The translations under genes and the position numbers were made by a program. 31,894 nt of DNA from the NCBI RefSeq assembly GCF_965656765.1, contig NZ_CBFHLV010000037.1, positions 1 through 31,894 on the forward strand, given 5' to 3'. Numbering within the stretch: the first letter of the stretch is position 1; every line of letters starts with the position of its first letter. The notes under the pieces were generated by a model. That model was not told the origin of the DNA. It did not search any database and saw only the letters and a program-made list of their open reading frames with translations. This DNA comes from Marivita sp965656765. Its GTDB lineage: Bacteria > Pseudomonadota > Alphaproteobacteria > Rhodobacterales > Rhodobacteraceae. Below, piece after piece: positions 16,269 to 24,658 of the stretch.

Positions 16269-17219
16269 ATGACCAATCCGCCTCTGACCTTGTACCTTGC
16301 TGCACCGCGTGGATTCTGCGCGGGCGTGGACCGCGCGATCAAGATTGTCGAGATGGCGCTCGAGAAATGGGGCGCGCCGGTTTTTGTGAGACACGAGATT
16401 GTGCACAATAAATATGTTGTTGACTCCCTTCGCGACAAAGGCGCGGTGTTTGTCGAGGAACTGCACGAATGCCCGGATGATCGTCCGGTGATTTTCTCGG
16501 CGCATGGTGTGCCCAAAGCCGTACCTGCCGAGGCGGCGAAGCGCGAAATGATCTATGTCGATGCGACATGTCCTTTGGTCAGCAAGGTCCATATCGAAGC
16601 CGCGCGCCATCACGACAACGGTCTGCAGATGATCATGATTGGCCACGAAGGCCACCCCGAGACCGTTGGGACCATGGGTCAATTGCCCGATGGGGAGGTG
16701 CTTCTCGTTGAAACGGTCGACGACGTGGCCTCCGTCGATGTCCGTGATCCCGAAAAACTTGCTTTTGTGACGCAGACGACGCTAAGCGTGGATGACACAA
16801 TCGATATTGTCGCGGCCCTTCAGGCACGGTTCCCCAAGATCGTCGGCCCGCACAAGGAAGACATCTGTTACGCCACCACCAATCGTCAGGAAGCAGTCAA
16901 GGCGATGGCCCCAAAATGCGATGCGATGCTGGTGGTTGGTGCGCCGAATTCATCGAATTCCAGACGTCTTGTCGAGGTGGGCAGCAAGGCAGGCTGCGGC
17001 TATTCCCAACTGGTTCAACGGGCCCTGGATATCGACTGGCGTGCGCTTGACGGGATTGCCAGCGTTGGGATCACCGCGGGGGCCAGCGCCCCGGAAGAGC
17101 TGATCACCGAGGTGATTGATGCGTTCCGGGGGCGCTATGATGTCAATGTCGAGATGGTCGAAACAGCGGTCGAGAACGTCGAATTCAAAGTACCTCGCGT
17201 GTTGCGCGTACCTGCCTAA
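16269..17219 (+). CDS. ispH: 4-hydroxy-3-methylbut-2-enyl diphosphate reductase
   Basis: IspH is the last enzyme of the MEP isoprenoid pathway. It reduces HMBPP to IPP and DMAPP with a [4Fe-4S] cluster. The three cluster cysteines are C17 (APRGFCAGVDRAI), C101 (DATCPLVSKVH) and C200 (EDICYATTNRQ), and the GHEGHPE and PNSSNSRRL segments are present. I chose ATG 16269 with AGGA upstream (316 residues, usual size). The reading frame is open from 16185, but those extra residues do not resemble the family. The gene is followed directly by a large inverted repeat shared with the convergent helicase gene. Confidence 0.96.
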   Translation: MTNPPLTLYLAAPRGFCAGVDRAIKIVEMALEKWGAPVFVRHEIVHNKYVVDSLRDKGAVFVEELHECPDDRPVIFSAHGVPKAVPAEAAKREMIYVDATCPLVSKVHIEAARHHDNGLQMIMIGHEGHPETVGTMGQLPDGEVLLVETVDDVASVDVRDPEKLAFVTQTTLSVDDTIDIVAALQARFPKIVGPHKEDICYATTNRQEAVKAMAPKCDAMLVVGAPNSSNSRRLVEVGSKAGCGYSQLVQRALDIDWRALDGIASVGITAGASAPEELITEVIDAFRGRYDVNVEMVETAVENVEFKVPRVLRVPA

Positions 17220-17278
17220 CGACATTGCGAGGGCGGCTCCTAGGAACGAACCGGTGCCACCCCTCGCAGGATGTCGTT
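17218..17278. terminator. Bidirectional stem-loop between ispH and the DEAD-box helicase gene
   Basis: AACGACAT (17218-17225) and ATGTCGTT (17271-17278) pair, as do TGCGAGGG (17226-17233) and CCCTCGCA (17261-17268), with only a 2-base GG bulge. This gives a 16-bp stem. The loop contains an 8-bp palindrome, TCCTAGGA (17238-17245). The element fills the whole gap between two convergent stops and overlaps the ispH stop. A terminator for both strands is the natural reading, although no T-run follows on either side. Confidence 0.7.
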
Positions 17279-17282
17279 CGGC

Positions 17283-17720
17283 TTAACGTTTTCCGCCCGG
17301 TTTTCCACCGAACTTGCCAGAAGGCTTGCCTCCGGGCTTCCCCCCGAACTTACCACCGGGTTTGCCGCCCCCGGTACGCGGCTTGCGCATGCTTTGCGAA
17401 GGATCTCCGGCATTGGCGCGGGCTGCAGCACGGGCAATATTCTTTTTACTGTCGGGTTTGCCTTCGGGCGGGGGAGGGCCTTTGGGTTTGCCTTTGCCCT
17501 TAAAGGGTTGCGCCTGAAATCCGCTCTCGGACCGACGCGGTGGTCGGTCCCCGCCGGGCTTGTCACCATAGGGCTTTCGGTCACGGGATGACCCGTCGGA
17601 TTTGCCCTGATAGGGCTTGCGCTCTCGGGCGGGCCCATCTGATTTGCCTTGATACGGCTTGCCCGACGGTTTTTGGTTTTTTCGGTCCGCCGGTTTCGGC
17701 TTGCGCGTACGCGGCGTCGG
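17283..17720 (-). repeat. Low-complexity repeats coding the helicase tail
   Basis: The 3' end of the helicase gene codes repeated units: KPYQGKSDG occurs twice near 17595-17660, KPYGD occurs again nearby, and GGKPGGK/GKFGGKPGGK units recur at 17286-17370. The repeats are visible in DNA as near-copies of a GGTTTGCCGCC-type word on the plus strand. Such tails bind RNA non-specifically and vary in length between strains. Confidence 0.75.
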
Positions 17721-19484
17721 ATCATCGTTCCAATTGATGGGTGCGGCCGATTTTGGCGCCGGTTTCGGCTTGGCCGGAGCATCATCGTGCGCGGGGGTGG
17801 AAGCGTCTGATCTGGGTCTGTCGTCATAGGTCTTGCGCGCAGGTTTCGGCCCATCGCCATAGGGCTTGCGATCTGGGCGTGGGCCACCTTTGCCGCCTGG
17901 CTTTGCGCCGCGATCAAAGTCAGGCGCTTTGTCGAGCTTGGTCAGGGTTACACCCTTTTCCAATTCCATCTCTGGACCAACCGCGTTCAGAAGCCGCGCG
18001 ACCGACGCTTCTTTGACCTGCACCAGCGAATGGTCCTGTTGGATGCGGATTGCACCAATATCGTCCTTGCTCAGATCGCCAGCACCACAGACCATTGGGA
18101 GGATGCGGCGCGGTTCCGCATCCGCAGCACGGCCACCGGATACGGCGAACCAGACGCTTGGGCCGAAGTCCTGACGTTTCTCGGGTCTGGCATTCGGGTC
18201 CGAAAGTTCCTCGGGCGCAGTGTGTTGTTCGCGGAACAATCGTAGATAGGCTGCCGCGATCTGTTCGGGCGACTTTTCCGCCACCAGACGGTTCACAACT
18301 GATTCCTCGGAGTCGCCAACCGGTGTTTCCCATGCGGGGTCTGCGAACATGCGATCTTCATCGCGTTCAAGCACTTCGTCTGCTGATGGCGCAGTGCCCC
18401 AATCGGATTTGAGCTTGGCCATCGACAGAATGCGTTCGGCTTTCTTTCGCACCTTCGGTGTCACGATCAGAGCTGACACACCCTTACGTCCGGCACGGCC
18501 TGTGCGGCCAGAGCGGTGCAGCAGGGTTTCATGATTTGAGGGCAACTCAGCATGCACCACCAGATCGAGGTTCGGCAAGTCGATCCCACGCGCTGCCACA
18601 TCAGTGGCCACACAAACCTGCGCCCGACCATCGCGCATCGCTTGCAGCGCGTGGGTGCGTTCGGTCTGGGACAACTCACCCGACAGCGCCACTACCTGAA
18701 AACCCCGGTTCGAGAGCCTTGTTGTCAGCCGGTTCACCATTGCGCGCGTATTGGCAAAGACGATGGCGTTCGGCGCTTCGTAATAACGCAACGTATTGAT
18801 TACGGCGTTGTCAGTGTCGCGGTCGTTCACCTGCATCGCGCGATAGGCGATATCGGCGTGCTGGCTGGTTTCGGATTTCGTGACAACGCGGATCGCATCA
18901 CGCTGATAGCTTTTGGCAAGCTTGGCGATCTGAGGCGGCACAGTGGCCGAGAACAACAGCGTCTGACGGTCTTCGGGAGCTTCGCCAAGAATGAATTCAA
19001 GGTCTTCACGGAAACCAAGATCCAGCATCTCGTCGGCTTCGTCCAAGATCACGGCGCGACATTGGCTGAGGTCGATGGAGTTGCGCATGATATGGTCGCG
19101 CAGTCGGCCCGGAGTTGCGACTACGATGTGCGCACCGCGTTCCAATGCCCGGCGTTCGTCGCGCATGTCCATACCGCCCACGGTCGAGGCCATCACGACA
19201 CCAGCTTGCGCATAAAGCCAAGCCAGTTCGCGTTTTACTTGCAGCGCCAGTTCGCGTGTTGGCGCAATGACAAGTGCCAAAGGGGCACCTGCGGGACCAA
19301 ACGCCTCTTCCTCGAGAATTGTCGGCGCGATGGCTAGGCCAAATCCAAGCGTTTTGCCTGATCCGGTCTGTGCTGACACCAATAGGTCAGCACCGACATA
19401 TCCGGGATTGAGAACCGCCTCTTGAACTGGGGTTAGCGTGTCGTATCCACGGGCATCAAGGGCATCTTGCAGGGCTTTTTTCAC
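17283..19484 (-). CDS. DEAD-box RNA helicase with DbpA-type RNA-binding domain and basic repeat tail
   Basis: An ATP-dependent RNA helicase, about 733 residues from a GTG at 19484. Motifs: Q motif ending at Q21, motif I AQTGSGKT (38-45), Ia PTREL (75-79), II DEAD (148-151), III SAT (179-181), V ATDVAARGID (293-302), VI HRSGRTGRAGR (323-333). Residues about 443-520 look like the DbpA C-terminal RNA-binding domain. From about 520 the protein is a Lys/Gly/Pro-rich disordered tail with repeats. Likely roles are ribosome assembly or RNA turnover, as in CsdA/DbpA relatives. The GTG start has AAGAAGA upstream; the open frame extends to 19637 and a GTG at 19514 is an alternative, so the start is uncertain. 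Confidence 0.9.
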   Translation of the reverse strand: MKKALQDALDARGYDTLTPVQEAVLNPGYVGADLLVSAQTGSGKTLGFGLAIAPTILEEEAFGPAGAPLALVIAPTRELALQVKRELAWLYAQAGVVMASTVGGMDMRDERRALERGAHIVVATPGRLRDHIMRNSIDLSQCRAVILDEADEMLDLGFREDLEFILGEAPEDRQTLLFSATVPPQIAKLAKSYQRDAIRVVTKSETSQHADIAYRAMQVNDRDTDNAVINTLRYYEAPNAIVFANTRAMVNRLTTRLSNRGFQVVALSGELSQTERTHALQAMRDGRAQVCVATDVAARGIDLPNLDLVVHAELPSNHETLLHRSGRTGRAGRKGVSALIVTPKVRKKAERILSMAKLKSDWGTAPSADEVLERDEDRMFADPAWETPVGDSEESVVNRLVAEKSPEQIAAAYLRLFREQHTAPEELSDPNARPEKRQDFGPSVWFAVSGGRAADAEPRRILPMVCGAGDLSKDDIGAIRIQQDHSLVQVKEASVARLLNAVGPEMELEKGVTLTKLDKAPDFDRGAKPGGKGGPRPDRKPYGDGPKPARKTYDDRPRSDASTPAHDDAPAKPKPAPKSAAPINWNDDPTPRTRKPKPADRKNQKPSGKPYQGKSDGPARERKPYQGKSDGSSRDRKPYGDKPGGDRPPRRSESGFQAQPFKGKGKPKGPPPPEGKPDSKKNIARAAARANAGDPSQSMRKPRTGGGKPGGKFGGKPGGKPSGKFGGKPGGKR

Positions 19485-19593
19485 GAGTGTCGTCTTCTTT
19501 GTATGAGCGGCCACCAGAAGGCCAAGCCGCGCGTCTAGATCATTGGCACGCAAATGTATAGCGTCATCAGCGCGCACCCAACGAGGATCTGCT

Positions 19594-20208
19594 ATGCTTT
19601 CCCTGCAATTCCTACTGACTGCCTTCGTGGTCGTCATCGCCCCCGGGACAGGCGTTATCTACACGCTAGCCATTGGATTGGGGCAGGGACGTTGGCCTTC
19701 AATCTGGGCCGCGTTGGGCTGTACTTTTGGGATTGTGCCGCACCTTTTGGCGGCAACGCTTGGGCTTGCGGCGGTGCTGCACACGTCGGCTGTTTTGTTC
19801 AACGTGGTCAAGTTTGCCGGAGTGGCGTACCTGCTGTGGCTGGCGTGGCAGGCGCTAAAGTCTGATGGTGCGTTGAAAGTATCTGAAGAACGTCAGGCCG
19901 AGAACGGCTTGCGCATTGCCCGACGCGGAGCTTTGATCAACATTCTGAACCCGAAGCTTTCGATCTTTTTTCTGGCGCTTTTACCACCGTTCTTGTCGGG
20001 TAACCCCGCAACCGCAACGGCAGAAATGGCGCTGATGGGCGGTATCTTCATGTTGATGACGTTCGGGGTCTTTGTCCTGTACGGCGTGTTTGCGGCTGCT
20101 GCGCGCACTTGGGTGCTCGGAAGCGAAAGGGTCATGACGTGGCTCAATCGGTCCTTTGCGGGCCTCTTTGCAGCATTGGCGGCAAGGTTGGCGCTGGAGC
20201 GCGCCTGA
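19594..20208 (+). CDS. LysE/RhtB-family exporter
   Basis: A 204-residue inner-membrane protein with about six helices, of the LysE/RhtB amino-acid and metabolite exporter family. The conserved opening APGTGVIYTLAIGLGQG at 16-32 corresponds to the family's PGP-x-x-G-x region, and the INILNPKLSIFFLALLPPF segment at about 114-132 is a family hallmark. The substrate is not known; homoserine, threonine or lysine-like compounds are typical. I chose ATG 19594, preceded by GAGGAT, rather than the longer open frame from 19543. It is divergent from the helicase gene. Confidence 0.92.
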   Translation: MLSLQFLLTAFVVVIAPGTGVIYTLAIGLGQGRWPSIWAALGCTFGIVPHLLAATLGLAAVLHTSAVLFNVVKFAGVAYLLWLAWQALKSDGALKVSEERQAENGLRIARRGALINILNPKLSIFFLALLPPFLSGNPATATAEMALMGGIFMLMTFGVFVLYGVFAAAARTWVLGSERVMTWLNRSFAGLFAALAARLALERA

Positions 20209-20245
20209 GCTATGTCGCGCGGCAGTAGATGATGACGGACATACA

Positions 20246-20698
20246 ATGACACATATTCCCCGTTCCGCCCTGATCCTTGGTTTGGCTGGCGTAATTCCCT
20301 TTACGTGGGGGGCGCTGACATTGCTGTCTGATCCTGCCGCACAATGGGGGCTTGATACGCTTGGACCACGGTTTGTCGGGCCGTATGTTCAGCTGTCCTA
20401 CGGAATGGTGATCCTCAGCTTCATGTCTGGCGTTTTGTGGGGCTTTGCCACCAAAGCCGAAGGCGGACAGGCAGCCACGGGGTACGCGCTGTCGGTGATT
20501 CCAGCGCTGTGGGCGTTTTTCATGACGGGCGGTGGCCCAGTATCTGCTGGCACAAACCTGATCTTTGGGTTTCTTGGCTTGCTTGTGTTGGATTATAGTT
20601 TTTGGACCTGGGGCTTGGCGCCCAAGTGGTGGATGCACTTGCGCGTGCTTTTGACCGGATTGGTCGTCCTCTGCCTAAGCGTTGGAGTGTTTTTGTGA
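20246..20698 (+). CDS. DUF3429 family membrane protein
   Basis: A 150-residue membrane protein with about four hydrophobic helices, recognised as DUF3429, a family with no known function. The pattern ALILGLAGVIPFTWGAL, then SYGMVILSFMSGVLWG, then the LDYSFWTWGLAPKWWMHLR segment fits the family. The ATG at 20246 has only a weak Shine-Dalgarno sequence (ACGGA). It ends in a GTGA overlap with the methyltransferase, so the two are translationally coupled. Confidence 0.82.
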   Translation: MTHIPRSALILGLAGVIPFTWGALTLLSDPAAQWGLDTLGPRFVGPYVQLSYGMVILSFMSGVLWGFATKAEGGQAATGYALSVIPALWAFFMTGGGPVSAGTNLIFGFLGLLVLDYSFWTWGLAPKWWMHLRVLLTGLVVLCLSVGVFL

Positions 20699-21285
20699 CC
20701 GACCGCGACACCATTGCTGTCTATGACGCTCGAGCGGTGGACTATTCGAAGCTAGAGCCATCGCAAACCCCAAGCGAAACCCTGGCGGCGTTTCTTAATG
20801 CATTGCCCAACGGCGCGCATGTGCTTGATCTGGGCTGCGGCCCTGGCACCTCTGCCCGTCATATGGTGCGGGCGGGTTGCTCGGTCGTTGCGCTGGACGC
20901 GTCGGCTGCGATGATTGAACTGGCCTCTAAAGTAGACGGTGTCGCGGCACGTCAGGCCAGTTTCGACGACATCGACGGTACCGCGATTTATGACGGCGTT
21001 TGGGCCAATTTCAGCCTGTTGCACGCCCCGCGGACTGATATGCCGCGCCATCTTTCCGCGATCAACACCGCGTTGAAACCTGGTAGTTTGTTTCACATTG
21101 CCGTCAAAGCAGGCACTGGAGAGGCGCGCGACAGCATCAATCGACTTTACACCTACTATACCGAGGCCGAGTTGACGGAATTGCTCAAAGCCGCCGGTTT
21201 TACTGTTGGTTCCTATCGACGGGGGCGCGACAAAGGGCTAAGCGGCGAAGACGCTGACTGGATCTCTGTGACTGCCTATGCCTGA
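20695..21285 (+). CDS. Class I SAM-dependent methyltransferase
   Basis: A 196-residue Rossmann-fold methyltransferase. Motif I is VLDLGCGPGTSARHM at about 43-57, followed by an acidic residue in ALDAS for the SAM ribose and a motif IV-like segment (GVWANFSLLHAP). The substrate is unknown; relatives act on small molecules, quinones or RNA. The GTG at 20695 overlaps the DUF3429 stop by 4 bases and has TTGGAG upstream; the frame is open earlier but lies within DUF3429. It overlaps rnhA by 8 bases. Confidence 0.88.
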   Translation: MTDRDTIAVYDARAVDYSKLEPSQTPSETLAAFLNALPNGAHVLDLGCGPGTSARHMVRAGCSVVALDASAAMIELASKVDGVAARQASFDDIDGTAIYDGVWANFSLLHAPRTDMPRHLSAINTALKPGSLFHIAVKAGTGEARDSINRLYTYYTEAELTELLKAAGFTVGSYRRGRDKGLSGEDADWISVTAYA

Positions 21286-21739
21286 CCTATTTGCCTATAC
21301 CGACGGAGCCTGTTCCGGAAACCCCGGACCCGGAGGCTGGGGCGTGCTGATGCAGGCCAAGGACGACGATACAATCGTAAAGGAACGCACCCTTTCGGGC
21401 GGCGAAGCCAACACGACCAACAATCGTATGGAGTTGCTAGCTGCAATACACGCCCTGGAAACGTTAGAGCGTCCATCGTCGCTGACCATTATCACCGACA
21501 GCGCTTATGTGAAGAATGGAGTCACGGGCTGGATTCATGGCTGGAAACGCAACGGTTGGAAGACTGCGAACAAGAAACCGGTCAAGAATGTCGAACTGTG
21601 GCAACGCCTAGACGAGGCACAGGCGCGCCACGACGTGACTTGGGAATGGGTCAAGGGCCACGCAGGCCACCCCGAAAATGAACGCGCCGATGAATTGGCG
21701 CGCGAGGGCATGAAGCCGTTCAAAAAAGGCGCAGCGTGA
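21278..21739 (+). CDS. rnhA: Ribonuclease HI
   Basis: RNase HI cleaves RNA in RNA-DNA hybrids, removing R-loops and primer RNA. The 153-residue product has the whole active site: D9 (YTDGACSGNPGPGGWG), E52 (NNRMELLA), D74 (TDSAYV) and D138 (NERADELA). The basic handle region GWKRNGWKTANKKPVKN is present. It overlaps the methyltransferase by 8 bases upstream and the TRIC-like gene by 4 bases downstream. Confidence 0.97.
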   Translation: MPDLFAYTDGACSGNPGPGGWGVLMQAKDDDTIVKERTLSGGEANTTNNRMELLAAIHALETLERPSSLTIITDSAYVKNGVTGWIHGWKRNGWKTANKKPVKNVELWQRLDEAQARHDVTWEWVKGHAGHPENERADELAREGMKPFKKGAA

Positions 21740-22359
21740 CCCTGATTGCACTGCTCGACCATGCTGCCGTTTTGGTTTTTGCTTTGACCGGCGCATTGGT
21801 CGCCAGTCGCGCACAGCTTGATATCATCGGGTTTGCTTTTCTTGCGATCCTTACCGGGGTGGGCGGTGGCACTCTGCGCGATGTCCTGCTGGACCGGAAC
21901 CCGGTGTTCTGGATGGCCGACCCGACCTATCTGGGTGTTGCTGTGGTTGCGGCCTTCGTGGTGTTTTTGACCGCGCACCTGTTTGAAAGCCGCTATAAGG
22001 CGATCCTTTGGTTTGATGCGGCAGCTTTATCTTTTGCGGTTGCCGCAGGAGCGAATATCGCTGCCAGTCTCGGGCAAAGTGCAGCCATCGTCGTGGTCAT
22101 GGGCGCTGTTACCGGATGTCTGGGCGGGCTGATGCGCGATGTGGTGGCGAACGAGGTGCCGCTCGTCCTCAAGCAGGGCGAACTCTATGTGACCTGTGCT
22201 GTTGCGGGTGCTGCGGTTGTGGCGCTTTCCCCAATTGTGGATCTTGGTTCGACAGCAACGGTTCTCGCCGCTGCCGCGATCACCTTTGGCCTGCGTGCAG
22301 GTTCCATCGCATTTGGCTGGAGTTTGCCAGTTTACAAATCCCGCCCACCGCGAAACTGA
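21736..22359 (+). CDS. TRIC-type channel/UPF0126 family membrane protein
   Basis: A 207-residue inner-membrane protein with about seven hydrophobic helices and an internal duplication. The two repeats carry matching GVGGGTLRDVLLDRNP and GCLGGLMRDVVANEVP segments, the hallmark of UPF0126 and prokaryotic TRIC channels. Bacterial TRIC homologues form trimeric cation channels; older literature calls UPF0126 members YadS or YicG-like. The GTG start overlaps the rnhA stop (GTGA). The stop is only 2 bases from the stop of the convergent aminotransferase. Confidence 0.88.
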   Translation: MTLIALLDHAAVLVFALTGALVASRAQLDIIGFAFLAILTGVGGGTLRDVLLDRNPVFWMADPTYLGVAVVAAFVVFLTAHLFESRYKAILWFDAAALSFAVAAGANIAASLGQSAAIVVVMGAVTGCLGGLMRDVVANEVPLVLKQGELYVTCAVAGAAVVALSPIVDLGSTATVLAAAAITFGLRAGSIAFGWSLPVYKSRPPRN

Positions 22360-22361
22360 CT

Positions 22362-23540
22362 TTACTGTAGGTCGTTGAACGCCTCTTGCAGACGTTTGGC
22401 TGCCTCTTCGACGCGGTAACGCTGTGTGGCGAGGTTAAAGCGCAAGAACGTCTCTCCGCCCGGGCCGAATTCCGGACCTGGGCTGGGCGCGATCCGCGCT
22501 TCTTTGCGGACGCGACGACTGATCTCTTCGAACTCCATCCCGGTGCCTGAAAAATCGACCCACGCAAGATACGTGGACTTCAAAGGAAGCGAATGCACGC
22601 CGGGGATGGCGTTAACGGCATCATCGAAAATTTTCCTGTTCTCAATCAGATGCGCAATCTGTTCATCCACCCATGCGGCCCCTTCGGGCGTGTAGGCGGC
22701 TGTCACCATTTTCAGGCCCAACGCGTTGGGCGAATAGTCCAACGAACGTAACCGTTGCTCCATCGCTTCGCGCAGTGTGGCGTCGGGGATGATCATATTA
22801 CCTGTCTTTTGACCTGCGATGTTGAAGGTCTTTGACGACGCGGTCAGTACTACTGTTCGTTCCCGCGCTTCGGGTGCGGCAACATCGAACGGAACAAACG
22901 TTTCGCCGGGATAGATGAAGTCATGGTGAATTTCATCGGCCACGATGATCAGATCGTTCCGCGCGGCGAATTCGGCCACCTGTCGTAATTCGTCGGCTGT
23001 CCAAATGCGGCCCGACGGGTTTTGTGGGGAGCAAAAGATCAAGAGCTTCTCTGACCCATCCAGCCGCGACTGCGCGTCGTCCAGGTCCAGCATGTATGTA
23101 TCGCCCTCACGCTTGAGGGGGCATTGCACCGGAACGCGACCTGCGCGCCTGATCTTGAATTCGAACTCGTGATAGACCGGATTGAACGTCACGATCCGGT
23201 CGCCGGGGTTCGACCAAACGTCCAAACAGAGCGCAATCGCGTTACCCAGGCCTTGGGACGTCATGATCCAGTCGGCCTCCACATCCCACCCATGCCTGTT
23301 CTTCATCCACCATTGAATTGCTGCGTGATAGTCGGTGTTGTCGGCCCAGTAGCCAAATACCCCGTGATCTACTGCGTCCTGCAAGGCTCTGAGAACGCAG
23401 GGGGCTGTCGGATAGTCGCTATCGGCTGTCCACATGGCTATGCCGTCTACGAGCGGCACATCAAACTTACTTTCAAGAATATCCCACTTGGAACAATGCG
23501 TCCCACGCCGGTCATTGGGGGCATTGAATAGATCGCGCAT
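22362..23540 (-). CDS. MalY/PatB-type PLP-dependent aminotransferase or C-S lyase
   Basis: A 392-residue fold-type I pyridoxal-phosphate enzyme. The PLP lysine is K237 in TASSKTFNIAG, a form typical of the MalY/PatB cystathionine beta-lyase group. D202 (VADEIHHDF) and N174 (SPQNPSGR) complete the cofactor site. MalY and PatB cleave cystathionine or cysteine conjugates, releasing thiol, pyruvate and ammonia; plain aminotransferase activity cannot be excluded. I chose ATG 23540, which has GGAG 7 bases upstream, over a GTG two codons earlier that lacks space for a Shine-Dalgarno sequence. It is divergent from the deformylase cluster. Confidence 0.92.
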   Translation of the reverse strand: MRDLFNAPNDRRGTHCSKWDILESKFDVPLVDGIAMWTADSDYPTAPCVLRALQDAVDHGVFGYWADNTDYHAAIQWWMKNRHGWDVEADWIMTSQGLGNAIALCLDVWSNPGDRIVTFNPVYHEFEFKIRRAGRVPVQCPLKREGDTYMLDLDDAQSRLDGSEKLLIFCSPQNPSGRIWTADELRQVAEFAARNDLIIVADEIHHDFIYPGETFVPFDVAAPEARERTVVLTASSKTFNIAGQKTGNMIIPDATLREAMEQRLRSLDYSPNALGLKMVTAAYTPEGAAWVDEQIAHLIENRKIFDDAVNAIPGVHSLPLKSTYLAWVDFSGTGMEFEEISRRVRKEARIAPSPGPEFGPGGETFLRFNLATQRYRVEEAAKRLQEAFNDLQ

Positions 23541-23645
23541 GGGCACACTCCGCTCTGATTGGATATGCGGGACGCTACCTTAAAGAACAGCAGGCGCAAG
23601 CCCCGGTCACTTGCCCTCGCGAGATTGATTAATTAGATCACTTAC

Positions 23646-24164
23646 ATGAAATTGCCGATCCTCATTCATCCGGACCCGCGTCTGAAAAAGGCTTGTGCGC
23701 CAGTGCCCGATTTGTCGGATGATTTGCGCAGCTTGGCCAAGGATATGCTTGAAACCATGTATGACGCGCCGGGCATCGGTCTTGCCGCGCCACAGGTGGG
23801 AGTATTGTCGCGCTTGATCGTGTTGGATTGCGTCAATGACGAAGAAACAGCGTCCCGTCCGCTGGTGATGTTCAACCCCGAAGTCGTCGCGTCCTCGGAT
23901 GAGCTCAATGTCTACGAGGAAGGGTGCTTGTCGATCCCCGATCAGTTCGCCGATGTGACCCGCCCAGAGGCGGTCAAGGTGGCGTGGCTAGATGAGAACG
24001 GCAATCCGCAGGAGGAAGAGTTTGACGGGCTTTGGGCGACCTGTGTTCAGCATGAGATCGACCATCTGAACGGGAAGTTGTTTATCGACTACCTTAAACC
24101 GTTGAAGCGCCAGATGATCACGCGCAAGATGGTTAAGCTCAAACGCGAGATGGCCCGCGCATGA
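23646..24164 (+). CDS. def: Peptide deformylase (first of three paralogues, active-site complete)
   Basis: Def removes the formyl group from the N-terminal Met of new proteins, using Fe2+ bound by one Cys and two His. The 172-residue product has all three motifs: GIGLAAPQ (44-51), EEGCLS (C94) and QHEIDH (H136, catalytic E137, H140). The C-terminal basic helix suggests contact with the ribosome, as in E. coli Def. No clear Shine-Dalgarno sequence precedes the ATG. It is the first gene of a coupled def-def-def-fmt set and is the likely housekeeping enzyme. Confidence 0.97.
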   Translation: MKLPILIHPDPRLKKACAPVPDLSDDLRSLAKDMLETMYDAPGIGLAAPQVGVLSRLIVLDCVNDEETASRPLVMFNPEVVASSDELNVYEEGCLSIPDQFADVTRPEAVKVAWLDENGNPQEEEFDGLWATCVQHEIDHLNGKLFIDYLKPLKRQMITRKMVKLKREMARA

Positions 24165-24658
24165 GCGTACGGCCCATCCTCACCTGGCCTGATCCCAGAC
24201 TGTCACAGACGTGCGCTCCGGTGGCAGATCCATCCACTTTGGCCGATCTGGTGCAAGACATGTTCGACACGATGTACGACGCCCCAGGGCGCGGCTTAGC
24301 TGCGCCGCAGATCGGTGTGATGCAGCGTGTGTTCGTCATGGACGCAACTTGGAAAGATGGCGATCGCACACCGTATGTCTGCATCAATCCCGAGATTATT
24401 GCCGCGGCTGATGCAAAAGCCGAAGGCACCGAGGCCTGCCTGTCGATCCCTGGCGTTTCAGCCGAGGTGACACGGTCGACCGAGATCGTGCTGGCTTATA
24501 AGGATCTGCGCGGCATGCGGCACGAAACACAACTGACGGGCTTTGCTGCCACGTGTGCGCAGCATGAGCTGGATCACCTCAATGGCGTCGTGATCTTTGA
24601 CAGGTTGTCTGAAACGGTTCGTGCCCAAATCGAAACCGACTACGCGGCGCTGGCATGA
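24161..24658 (+). CDS. Peptide deformylase paralogue 2
   Basis: A 165-residue deformylase with catalytic residues kept: GRGLAAPQIG (44-53), EACLS with metal ligand C93 in place of the usual EGCLS, and QHELDH with H135, E136 and H139. The motif II Gly to Ala change is seen in some type III or divergent deformylases, so activity is likely but the substrate range may differ. It lacks the long basic C-terminal helix of the first copy. It overlaps the first and third copies by 4 bases each (ATGA), so all three are translated from one message. Confidence 0.92.
   Translation: MSVRPILTWPDPRLSQTCAPVADPSTLADLVQDMFDTMYDAPGRGLAAPQIGVMQRVFVMDATWKDGDRTPYVCINPEIIAAADAKAEGTEACLSIPGVSAEVTRSTEIVLAYKDLRGMRHETQLTGFAATCAQHELDHLNGVVIFDRLSETVRAQIETDYAALA

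Noticed and set aside
17240..17917. A long frame opposite or shifted within the helicase tail
   Set aside because: It is an alternative frame of the low-complexity repeats; composition follows the repeats and there is no recognisable domain.
23580..23645. A promoter pair TTGCCC and TTAGAT before the first def gene
   Set aside because: Box matches are poor and I could not choose between several AT-rich alternatives in the same stretch.
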